A stretch of 64,000 bases of DNA from Melioribacter sp051488665. GTDB lineage: Bacteria; Bacteroidota; Ignavibacteria; Ignavibacteriales; Melioribacteraceae. This document shows, piece after piece, positions 7,084 to 14,772 of the stretch. Made by a program: the position numbers and the translations under genes. Numbering within the stretch: position 1 is the first letter of the stretch; the number at the start of each line of letters is the position of its first letter. Location of the stretch: NCBI RefSeq assembly GCF_051488665.1, contig NZ_JBPSEG010000010.1, positions 57,460 to 121,459 on the forward strand, given 5' to 3'. Below the pieces are notes generated by a model, which saw nothing but the letters and a program-made list of their open reading frames with translations, was not told the origin of the DNA and did not search any database.

Positions 7084-7367
7084 TAATACCATTCTTTACT
7101 AAGATCCTCCCATTCAGGATTTTCCTTTTCAATTAATTCTATTTTCTTTTTTCTTAACCATCCTTTAATTTGTTTTTCTCTTTTAATGGCTTTTTTGACA
7201 TCATTAAATTCTTCGTAATAAATTAACTTTGTAATGTTGTATTTACTCGTGAATCCCGATATTAATTTATTTTTATGTTCATAGACTCTTCTTATCAAAT
7301 TATTTGTAACGCCTGTATAGAGAGTTTTACTTTTGTTTGTCATTATGTAAACATAATAACTTTTCAT
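7083..7367 (-). CDS. GIY-YIG nuclease family protein
   Basis: A 94-residue single-domain protein. The signature is YYVYIMTN followed by LYTGVTNNLIRRVYEHK (residues about 4-32), with Tyr and Arg in the usual catalytic positions, then YYEEFNDVKKAIKREKQIKGW with the motif Glu. It is the UPF0213/YhbQ-like size class, lacking the extra DNA-binding domains of true homing endonucleases. The biological role of such stand-alone proteins is not settled. It is AT-rich, its stop codon is supplied by the flanking repeat, and it lies between two roughly 245-bp composite direct repeats, which suggests a cassette that came in by, or helps drive, repeat recombination. Confidence 0.88.
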   Translation of the reverse strand: MKSYYVYIMTNKSKTLYTGVTNNLIRRVYEHKNKLISGFTSKYNITKLIYYEEFNDVKKAIKREKQIKGWLRKKKIELIEKENPEWEDLSKEWY

Positions 7368-7390
7368 TATTTCTGAAATTCTTCAGTATA

Positions 7391-7636
7391 ACAACATGAA
7401 TATAATTTTATTTTCACCGTTGTATTATTGACACGAAATACAGCATTATGTCATTCTGAGGAATCCTGCTGCAAGCGGGACGACGAAGAATCTAAGTGAT
7501 ATTTGATTTACTTAACTGACCAGGAGATACTTCCCCCGCCGTTGGCGGGGTCAGTATGACAGATCACTAATCCCTGACCCCTAATCCCCGATCCCTAACT
7601 CTGAGGAATCCGACAGAGGCTGTATCGACGAATCTG
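7391..7636. repeat. Composite direct repeat, right copy
   Basis: The second copy of the unit at 6838-7083, offset by 553 nt. The block tttacttaactgaccagga plus the A-type stem-loop and gtatgacag is identical over about 60 nt. The final B-type element is degraded (core ccgacagaggctgtatcg). Confidence 0.75.
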
Positions 7637-8005
7637 TATGTCTGAGATACTTCGCCCGCTAAAGCGGGACTCAGTATGACAGTTCACTAATCCCTAATCC
7701 CCAGTCCCTAATCCCTAAACAACACAGCTCCGCCACGTGAGTCACATGGCTCTGTAAAATTACATAAAAATAACCGTTTAACCGAAGTCAAATTAACAGT
7801 ATTGTTCCGATCAAACGGTCAACATAAACTTTTTATTAACGTATCGGAATCTTGCCTTTAACGAGTGTATATATTGCCCTTTCAGTATAATCAGCCCTAA
7901 CTAAGTATTAATGCAAATTTAAGATTTTATTTCTATACAAACAATATGAAAACAATTATATTAAATAAGAGTCAAACAACGCGCAGTATTCAATAATTTT
8001 TTCAG
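7637..8005. other. Gene-free stretch with an A-type element and the second 40-nt element
   Basis: An A-type stem-loop with core cccgctaaagcggg (7643-7681) and a CCCTAA-like array precede 7713-7752, which is identical to 1871-1910. The rest to 8005 is AT-rich and non-coding by eye. Its layout (attgccctttcag, then atgcaaattt) loosely resembles 2015-2075 after the first 40-nt element. Confidence 0.5.
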
Positions 8006-8758
8006 TCAATCGCCGAGTTTCAATATTATATTTTCTTTTTTTCTTTTTTCGAGCGCTTCGGAATTATAAGTAGATTTGAACAAATCAAAAACGCTCAGAC
8101 TGTCTTTTTCTATTTTAAAAGTCTCTTTTTCAACTCCGGGTTCCGATTTGAAGTCGATCTTATTTTTATCGATCGACGGTTTATTCATAACATCGGCGGT
8201 TCGATTTACTTCTCTTAGATTACCAAGTTCGTTTTCGGTATCATGAGCGGCGGATTCTTCGTCTTTAAAAGTCGGATCGAGAGCAAAAACCGCCAGCGCA
8301 AAGATTTTATCGTTTTGATTTTTCGCTTCGGAGGCGCGCATATCGAAACTGTAAATTTCGGTATAATTGCTTCCTCTGCCGATATTGGTAAGTCCAACCT
8401 GTTGAATCTTAAATCTGAATTGATCGACCGGCTTGCTGAATTTAAGATGCGGTAGATCTTTAATTGCATATACCGGGTCGAAATAAATCAATTCGACCGC
8501 GCCGTCTATCTCGAGGAAAAAACCGTACTTAGTCGAATAAGCGTCGAGTTGAGGGTCGTTGGTCAAAAGCCTGTAGACTATGAGATTCTTGGCTACAGGC
8601 TCTTTTACAATATTGCATACATCGGCGTAACTTATCGGTTTGGGTTGTTTAACCGGTTCCTGTTTATAGATAATCCTGAAATTATCTTCTCTGTCGAACC
8701 GATTCTGCGAATAAATCAGGATGTCTTTTCCCCGAACGTCGAGCGTTTCCAGATACAT
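8006..8758 (-). CDS. Protein of unknown function, co-transcribed with glgP
   Basis: A 250-residue protein that I do not recognise. There is no signal peptide or membrane segment. The N-terminal 140 residues look like a compact alpha/beta domain (MYLETLDVRGKDILIYSQN, then FLEIDGAVELIYFDP). Residues about 145-225 are polar and probably disordered, and a basic tail closes it (KRKKENIILKLGD). The start is 6 nt after the glgP stop, so the two are surely in one transcript, which hints at a role linked to glycogen or maltodextrin metabolism. That link is contextual only. It is the last gene before a repeat-rich gap. Confidence 0.7.
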   Translation of the reverse strand: MYLETLDVRGKDILIYSQNRFDREDNFRIIYKQEPVKQPKPISYADVCNIVKEPVAKNLIVYRLLTNDPQLDAYSTKYGFFLEIDGAVELIYFDPVYAIKDLPHLKFSKPVDQFRFKIQQVGLTNIGRGSNYTEIYSFDMRASEAKNQNDKIFALAVFALDPTFKDEESAAHDTENELGNLREVNRTADVMNKPSIDKNKIDFKSEPGVEKETFKIEKDSLSVFDLFKSTYNSEALEKRKKENIILKLGD

Positions 8759-8764
8759 AATTTT

Positions 8765-11326
8765 CTAAGCCCATCTGATTAAACCGAGTTCGAACTGGTT
8801 GATTAGCAATTCGTGTTTCGGAAGAATTCGAAGCGTAAAACCGAACTGTCCCGTGTTCATGCATTCAATTTCGCCGCGATAAGTATATCTTTTGTCTTTC
8901 GATTTTTTCGGAACGTAAGTCATAGTCACGAAATTTTTATCTTTTTCACCGTTATCGATTTTACCGTAATAAATCTGAACGTCGATATCTTTAGGGGTAA
9001 GTTCGCCGAGTTCCACTTCCGCGGTTATCGGATATTTATTTCCGACTTTCAATTCAACGCCTTTTAATTCTTCGGCAATACTGATGAATTTAACTTTGCT
9101 CCAGTTCTGATATACTTTTTGTTTCCACGCTGAAAACTCTTTGGCTTTTTTCCATTTATTATTCATCAGAAAGAGGCGTTTTTCGTAGGCTTTGAAATAA
9201 AAGCGTTCCGAATATTCGCGTACCATGCGGTGAGTATTAAAAAACGGTCCGAGAGTTCGCATTGAATTTTTCATCATTGCAATCCATCCGCGCGGAAGTT
9301 TGTCTTCGCCTCTGTTATAAAAAAGAGGAATAATTTCCTTTTCGATCATTTCATAGATGAGACGCGATTCGACTTCGTCCTGGTAGTCGAGGTTTTCATA
9401 TTCTTCGCCGTTGCCGATTTTCCAGCCGACTTCATGATTGTAAGCTTCGTCCCACCAGCCGTCGAGCACGCTCAGGTTCAGTCCGCCGTTAGCAATTACT
9501 TTCATGCCGGAAGTGCCGCTGGCTTCGAGAGGTCTGCGCGGATTATTTAACCAGACGTCGCAGCCTTCCACCATATAACGCGCCACATTCATATCGTAAT
9601 TTTCAATAAAAACGATCTTCTTGCGCAATGACGGTTCTTTTGTCATTGCAATTACTTCCTGAATAAGTTTTTTGCCTTCCTCGTCTTTAGGGTGAGCTTT
9701 GCCTGCAAAGATCAATTGAACGGGATAATCGGGATTGCATAAAATGCTTTCGAGACGTTCAATATCCCTGAAAATCAGATTGGCTCTTTTATAAGTGGCA
9801 AACCTGCGGGCAAAACCGATTGTCAAAGCCTGAGCGTCGAGAACTTCCTTTGCAGCGTTAATTTCGGAAGCGGAACCGCCTCGCTGCATAATCTGTTTTT
9901 TCAAACGGTTGCGCGCAAATGCCACGAGTCGTTCTCGTCTTCTTTCGTGAGTGCGCCACAATTCTTCGTCAGGTATTTCGTCGATTCTTTTCCACACTTC
10001 CGAATCGGAAGGGTCGCGGTTGAATTTTTCTCCCAGATAACGATAGAGCAGTTCGTGCATATCGTTCGACAGGTGCGAATGAATATGAACGCCGTTTGTA
10101 ACGTGTTCAATCGGAATTTCGTCGAACGGGATATCCGGGAATCCGCTCTGCCACATTTTTTTGGATACTTGTCCGTGCAATTTACTTACACCGTTTACGA
10201 AGCCCGCCATATTCATAGCAAGATGCGCCATGTTGAAATTTGCAGGCGGTTTGTCTTTTACAATCGTTCCGAGTTTATAAAAAGTTTTGTCGTCGATCTG
10301 CAGTTCGTTTCTGTAATAAGAGCCGAAATATTTTTCCATCAAGTCGTTCGGAAAGATATCGATTCCTGCGGGAACGGGAGTGTGCGTTGTAAAAATATTG
10401 GAATGGAAATTTATGTCTTTTGCTTCGTTGAACGATAATCCGTATAATTTTATGAGGAGTCGAATTCTTTCAAGCGCCAGAAAAGCAGAGTGCCCTTCGT
10501 TCATATGGCAGACTAACGGGCGCAGTTCCATTGCATGAAGAGCGCGAATGCCTCCGATACCCAAAACAATTTCCTGTTGTATTCGAGTTTCGATATTTCC
10601 GCCGTAGAGAGTGCGTGTAATCTTTCTGTCTTCCTCCCTGTTCTCGGGCACATTTGTATCGAGCAGATAAAGCGGTATTCGTCCGATTTCGATTTTCCAG
10701 ATTTGGAAATAAACTTTTCTGCCCGGGAAGTCGAGTTCGATTTTGAGCGGCGTATTATCTTTGTTTGTAATTAGCGTCATCGGTTGATTGTAGAAATCCG
10801 TAATTTCGTATCTCTCCTGCTGCCAGCCGTCGTTCGTAAGGTACTGCTGGAAATATCCTTCTTTGTAGCATAGTCCGACCCCTACAAGAGGAATTCCGAG
10901 ATCGCTGGATGATTTGAGATGGTCGCCGGAGAGAACGCCGAGTCCGCCCGAATAAATTTGCAGCGATTCCGTTAATCCGTATTCGGCTGAGAAATATGCA
11001 ATTACATTCTCGCTGCCGTAATCATAATTTTTCTGATACCAAGTTTTTTCTTCTTTATAAACTTTGAGTTGAGTATAGACTCTGTCCATATGAGCAAGGA
11101 AGCTGTCGTCCGCGGCTACGTCGTTCAATCTTTTTTGACTTATTTTTCCGAGCATTAACACCGGATTGTGATATGTCTCTTCCCACAATTGCGGGTCGAG
11201 TCTTCTCAACAAATCGATCGCGTCGTAATTCCATGTCCAAAATAGATTGTAAACTATTTCTCTTAGCGGTTCGAGTTTCTTGGGCAAAGAAGGAACCACA
11301 TTGAATCTGCCGATATAATTAATCAT
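8765..11326 (-). CDS. glgP: Alpha-glucan (glycogen) phosphorylase, DUF3417 type
   Basis: An 853-residue GT35 phosphorylase that releases glucose-1-phosphate from alpha-1,4-glucans. The N-terminal DUF3417 region (residues about 10-120, with LFWTWN) marks the TIGR02094 branch rather than the E. coli GlgP branch. ENVIAYFSAEYGL (106-118), MNEGHSAF (275-282) and THTPVPAG (314-321) are conserved active-site segments. EASGTSGMK (601-609) contains the PLP lysine, Lys609. The C-terminal about 130 residues form the extra beta domain of this branch. Length is normal and intact. The ATG at 11326 lacks a strong ribosome-binding site. It lies inside the interval bounded by long inverted repeats. Confidence 0.95.
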   Translation of the reverse strand: MINYIGRFNVVPSLPKKLEPLREIVYNLFWTWNYDAIDLLRRLDPQLWEETYHNPVLMLGKISQKRLNDVAADDSFLAHMDRVYTQLKVYKEEKTWYQKNYDYGSENVIAYFSAEYGLTESLQIYSGGLGVLSGDHLKSSSDLGIPLVGVGLCYKEGYFQQYLTNDGWQQERYEITDFYNQPMTLITNKDNTPLKIELDFPGRKVYFQIWKIEIGRIPLYLLDTNVPENREEDRKITRTLYGGNIETRIQQEIVLGIGGIRALHAMELRPLVCHMNEGHSAFLALERIRLLIKLYGLSFNEAKDINFHSNIFTTHTPVPAGIDIFPNDLMEKYFGSYYRNELQIDDKTFYKLGTIVKDKPPANFNMAHLAMNMAGFVNGVSKLHGQVSKKMWQSGFPDIPFDEIPIEHVTNGVHIHSHLSNDMHELLYRYLGEKFNRDPSDSEVWKRIDEIPDEELWRTHERRRERLVAFARNRLKKQIMQRGGSASEINAAKEVLDAQALTIGFARRFATYKRANLIFRDIERLESILCNPDYPVQLIFAGKAHPKDEEGKKLIQEVIAMTKEPSLRKKIVFIENYDMNVARYMVEGCDVWLNNPRRPLEASGTSGMKVIANGGLNLSVLDGWWDEAYNHEVGWKIGNGEEYENLDYQDEVESRLIYEMIEKEIIPLFYNRGEDKLPRGWIAMMKNSMRTLGPFFNTHRMVREYSERFYFKAYEKRLFLMNNKWKKAKEFSAWKQKVYQNWSKVKFISIAEELKGVELKVGNKYPITAEVELGELTPKDIDVQIYYGKIDNGEKDKNFVTMTYVPKKSKDKRYTYRGEIECMNTGQFGFTLRILPKHELLINQFELGLIRWA

Positions 11327-11700
11327 GTATTTTTTCCCTTAACTTGCTTTTATAAATAACGATATTCAATTTAATAAATTTTTTTTTAACAAAGACAAGA
11401 CAAAAAACAGTTATTTGTCATTCTGAAGAATCTCTAAAATACAGATTCTTCGTCGTTACCTTCCACGTCGGATCTCGTCAGAGTGTAGGGATTAGGGGTT
11501 AGGTATTAGGGACTGGGGGTTAGGGAACTGTCATACTGAGTCCCGCTTTAGCGGGCGAAGTATCTCAGAAAAAAATTTTCACGTTAATAAAACACCCCGT
11601 CAGATTCTTCGTCATCCCGCTTGTAGCGGGATTCCTCAGAATGACATGTTACAGTTTTTTTAGTCTGAATACAATACTGAAAGTAAAATTATTACAGTAG
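11327..11700. repeat. Gene-free repeat mosaic upstream of glgP
   Basis: After about 75 nt of AT-rich leader, 11415-11580 carries a degraded B-type element, a G-rich TTAGGG-like array (11487-11524) and an A-type element (core cccgctttagcggg). It recurs in the same orientation at 12172-12335. A ttttcacgttaataaaacac block and an inverted B-type element (core cccgcttgtagcggg, 11600-11647) follow. No gene is seen. Confidence 0.65.
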
Positions 11701-11985
11701 TGTCATACTGACCCCGCCAACGGCGGGGGAAGTATCTCAATCATTAATCATTCGTAAATATTAATTAAAAGTCATATGCAGATTATTCGTCGGTCATCCT
11801 TTAGTAAATTCGTGCATTCGTGCTTTCGGGGTTTGGGAGTTTTGAGGTTCTTAGTTCTTGGTAATTTGCGAATCTTGTAATCTTGGTAATTTTGTAATCT
11901 TGTAATAAAAAAACCGAAACTGATTGTCATGCATCCGTCTTTGCGACCCCGCAATATGCGGGGGAAGCAAACTCTCAATACTTAT
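11701..11985. repeat. Right arm of the long inverted repeat
   Basis: The reverse complement matches 2245-2521 (see that entry). It begins with tgtcatactg and an A-type stem-loop, then the acgaatgcacgaatt and aagaacctcaaaactcccaa blocks, and ends with the gcttcccccgcat block. A short frame across 11772-11978 is repeat sequence, not a gene. Confidence 0.75.
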
Positions 11986-12620
11986 TTAACCGCGAAGGGC
12001 GCGGAGATCGCGAAGGTATTTACCTCGCTGTCATTCTGAATCCCGTCGAAGACGGGTGAAGAATCTCTAAAATACAGATTCTTCGTCGTCCCGTCTACGT
12101 CGGGACTCCTCAGAATGACAAGTTACAGTATTCCTTATTTTTAATGTATCGGTGAAAGTAAAATTATAATCATTTTGTGATTCTGAAGAATCTCTGACAC
12201 ACAGATTTTTCGTCGTTACCATCACTGTCGGATCTCGTTATAGTGTAGGGGTCAGGGATTAGGGGTTAGGGACTGGGGGTTAGGGATTAGTGTACTGTCA
12301 TACTGAGTCCCGCTTTAGCCGGGGAAGTATCTCACCGGTATTTGTTTGAGTTTGCTTCGTCGTTTGCATTGCTCACTCCTCGCAAAGACAAAGTTTTGTT
12401 TAGATATTGCTTCCCCCATACCACTCGTTCACAAAGACCTATACAATCCGCCATTTGTCATACTGATCAGTCAAGGGACTGATAAATCAGTCGGAGTCTG
12501 ACGAAGTATATCTGGTCAGTTAAGTAAATCAAGTATCACTCAGATTCTTAGCCGTCCCGTATACGCCGGGATTCCGTAGAATGACATTTTAATGTATTTA
12601 ACGTTCCGGATTTATAAACG
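11986..12620. repeat. Gene-free repeat mosaic downstream of groEL
   Basis: Paired B-type elements facing each other (12029-12122, cores cccgtcgaagacggg and cccgtctacgtcggg), then the 12172-12335 direct copy of 11415-11580, a gagtttgcttcgtcg block, an inverted A-type element with a cagtcaaggg...cagtcgg core (12457-12515), and a decayed B-type element (12540-12587). No gene or RNA recognised. Confidence 0.65.
12247..12290 (+). other. G-quadruplex-prone TTAGGG-like array
   Basis: Six G-runs of three to five are separated by 3-4 nt (tca, atta, tta, act, tta), which meets the usual G4 pattern on the plus strand. It is the longest of at least eight such arrays; the others are at 1852, 2530, 3407, 7015, 7567, 7688 (C-rich on plus) and 11487 (G-rich), and a short version lies within wbpA near 6080-6105. 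Confidence 0.5.
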
Positions 12621-12621
12621 G

Positions 12622-12654
12622 GACAAAAAAAGTCCCGCATGAGAGCGGGACTTT
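12622..12654 (-). terminator. Rho-independent terminator of groES-groEL
   Basis: Read on the minus strand: a 10-bp stem AAAGTCCCGC / GCGGGACTTT with a 6-nt loop, followed by a T-run. It lies about 25 nt past the groEL stop. Confidence 0.85.
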
Positions 12655-12678
12655 GAATTAACGGAATGAAGAAATTTA

Positions 12679-14307
12679 TTAATACATGTCGCCCATACCG
12701 TGCGGCATTGCCGGAGCAGCTTTTTCTTCCTCTTTCTTTTCGTAAACAACCGCTTCGGTAGTAATCAACAACGAAGCGACGGAAGCCGCATTTTCGAGAG
12801 CCGTACGTGTAACTTTAGTAGGATCGATAACGCCGGCTTTCATCAGATTTTCATAAGTTTCGGTCTGAGCGTTGAATCCGTAATCGTCTTTGCCTTCGAG
12901 CACTTTATTGAGAACAACAGCTCCTTCCAGACCTGCATTAGCAGCAATTTGTTTGAGAGGTTCTTCAAGAGCTTTTTGAACGATACGAACGCCGGTTGTC
13001 TGGTCGTCGTTTTCGCCTTTGACTTTGTCGAGCGATTTGATAGCGCGAACCAGAGCAACTCCGCCGCCGGGAATAATGCCTTCTTCAACGGCTGCTCTTG
13101 TAGCATGGAGCGCGTCCTCAACGCGGGCTTTCTTTTCTTTCATTTCTACTTCGGTAGCGGCTCCGATTTTCAGAACTGCAACGCCGCCGGACAGTTTAGC
13201 CAGACGTTCCTGTAATTTTTCTCTGTCGTAATCCGAAGTGGTTTTTTCGATCTGAGCTTTGATTTCGTTGATTCTCTTCTTGATTTCTTCGGGTTTGCCT
13301 GCGCCTTCGACAATTGTGGTATTGTCTTTGTCGACTGTAATTCTTTTAGCTCTACCGAGATATTCGATAGTAGCGTTTTCGAGTTTGAAGCCTCTTTCTT
13401 CGGAAATAACCGTACCGTTTGTGAGGATTGCAATGTCTTCGAGCATAGCTTTACGTCTGTCGCCAAATCCGGGAGCTTTTACGGCGCATACTTTGAGCGT
13501 GCCGCGCAATTTGTTGACAACCAGAGTAGCCAGAGCTTCGCCTTCGAGGTCTTCGGCAATGATTAAGAGATTCCTGCCGGATTGAGCAATCTTTTCGAGA
13601 ATCGGCAGTAGGTCTTTCATTGCCGAAATTTTCTTGTCGTGAATCAGAATGTATGCGTCTTCGAGGACTGCTTCCATAGTTTCGGAATTTGTTACGAAAT
13701 AAGGCGAAATGTAACCGCGGTCGAATTGCATACCTTCAACGACTTCGAGAGTGGTTTCTGCCGATTTGCTTTCTTCTACCGTAATAACGCCGTCTTTGCC
13801 AACTTTTTCCATAGCGTCGGCAATCAAATCGCCGATAGCCTTGTCGTTATTTGCGGAAATTGCGCCGACCTGGGCAATTTCGTCGCGGCCGCCGACTTCT
13901 TTGCTGATTGATTTCAAATAGTCGATAACTTTGCTTACGGCGAGGTCAATGCCTCGTTTGAGGTCCATCGGATTGGCGCCTGCTGTAACGTTTTTCAATC
14001 CTTCGCGGAAGATTGCCTGAGCCAAAACGGTAGCTGTTGTAGTACCGTCGCCGGCAACGTCGCTTGTTTTCGAAGCGACTTCGCGAACCATTTGAGCGCC
14101 CATATTTTCAATCGGGTCTTCCAATTCGATTTCTTTTGCTACAGTAACGCCGTCTTTAGTAACAGTAGGAGCTCCGAATTTTTTATCGATAACCACATTG
14201 CGTCCTTTCGGACCGAGAGTAACTTTAACGGCATTGGCAAGTTTATCTACGCCCACTTTAAGAGCGCTTCTTGCGTCGGTGCTGAATTCAATTATTTTTG
14301 CTGCCAT
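12679..14307 (-). CDS. groEL: Chaperonin GroEL (60 kDa)
   Basis: A 542-residue group I chaperonin that folds proteins inside a double heptameric ring with GroES. It has GAPTVTKDGVTVAKEIEL at residues 45-62, the nucleotide-binding GDGTTTATVLA at 86-96 (Asp87) and GGGVALVRA in the intermediate/equatorial region. The start has a textbook ribosome-binding site (aaggaggattatt). The C-terminal tail ends AAPAMPHGMGDMY, so the usual GGM repeat tail is reduced to a single imperfect GM unit. It follows groES by 25 nt and shares its CIRCE-controlled promoter. Confidence 0.98.
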   Translation of the reverse strand: MAAKIIEFSTDARSALKVGVDKLANAVKVTLGPKGRNVVIDKKFGAPTVTKDGVTVAKEIELEDPIENMGAQMVREVASKTSDVAGDGTTTATVLAQAIFREGLKNVTAGANPMDLKRGIDLAVSKVIDYLKSISKEVGGRDEIAQVGAISANNDKAIGDLIADAMEKVGKDGVITVEESKSAETTLEVVEGMQFDRGYISPYFVTNSETMEAVLEDAYILIHDKKISAMKDLLPILEKIAQSGRNLLIIAEDLEGEALATLVVNKLRGTLKVCAVKAPGFGDRRKAMLEDIAILTNGTVISEERGFKLENATIEYLGRAKRITVDKDNTTIVEGAGKPEEIKKRINEIKAQIEKTTSDYDREKLQERLAKLSGGVAVLKIGAATEVEMKEKKARVEDALHATRAAVEEGIIPGGGVALVRAIKSLDKVKGENDDQTTGVRIVQKALEEPLKQIAANAGLEGAVVLNKVLEGKDDYGFNAQTETYENLMKAGVIDPTKVTRTALENAASVASLLITTEAVVYEKKEEEKAAPAMPHGMGDMY

Positions 14308-14332
14308 AATAATCCTCCTTTTTTATCAAACT

Positions 14333-14632
14333 TTATTTTTGAACAATTCCGTAGATATCGCTTTCGCGCATAATTAAATATTCTTCGCCGTCAATTTTAA
14401 CTTCGGTGCCGGAATATTTTCCGTACAATACCGTATCGCCGACTTTAACGTGCATATTAATTAATTTTCCGTCTTCAGTAACTCTGCCCTCGCCCACTGC
14501 AACAACGGTACCTTCAATCGGTTTTTCTTTGGCGGTATCGGGCAAAATAATTCCGCCTTTGGTTGTTTCTTCGGCTTCTTTCGGTTTTACAATTACTCTG
14601 TCAGCCAAAGGTTTAATCTTGAAGTCTGCCAT
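14333..14632 (-). CDS. groES: Co-chaperonin GroES (10 kDa)
   Basis: A 99-residue GroES. It opens MADFKIKPLADRVIVKPKEA and has the mobile loop TTKGGIILPDTAKEKP (about residues 24-39) that contacts GroEL; VLYGKYSGTEVKIDGEEYLIM follows near the end. It caps the GroEL ring. It is the first gene of the operon, and the CIRCE operator lies about 30 nt upstream of its ATG, so it should be HrcA-repressed and heat-inducible. Confidence 0.98.
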   Translation of the reverse strand: MADFKIKPLADRVIVKPKEAEETTKGGIILPDTAKEKPIEGTVVAVGEGRVTEDGKLINMHVKVGDTVLYGKYSGTEVKIDGEEYLIMRESDIYGIVQK

Positions 14633-14661
14633 ATTTCAACCTCCTTTTAATTTTAATTATA

Positions 14662-14688
14662 TTAGCACTCTTTTTAAGCGAGTGCTAA
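14662..14688. promoter_or_regulatory. CIRCE operator (HrcA binding site)
   Basis: A perfect match to the CIRCE consensus: ttagcactc, 9-nt spacer (tttttaagc), gagtgctaa. It lies upstream of groES on the minus strand. HrcA repression is established for this element in many phyla; hrcA itself is not in the window. Confidence 0.96.
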
Positions 14689-14772
14689 TATAAATTTATT
14701 CTATTATTTTGTCAAGTATTTTCTTTGATTTTAGTTGAAAATCGTCGTTTTTAGACAGGATATGTCATCTTA

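Noticed and set aside
1852..7718. True telomere sequence
   Set aside because: Arrays are short, imperfect, internal and present in both orientations next to palindromic elements; similarity to eukaryotic telomeres is taken as coincidence.
11772..11978. Short frame (68 codons) in the right inverted-repeat arm, and similar frames at 3554-4081
   Set aside because: They are read from the repeat modules themselves, recur wherever the modules occur, and have no start-site support.
2245..11985. A composite transposon bounded by the long inverted repeats
   Set aside because: There is no transposase, no target-site duplication visible at the outer edges, and the arms are themselves mosaics of modules found elsewhere; recombination between repeats is enough to explain them.
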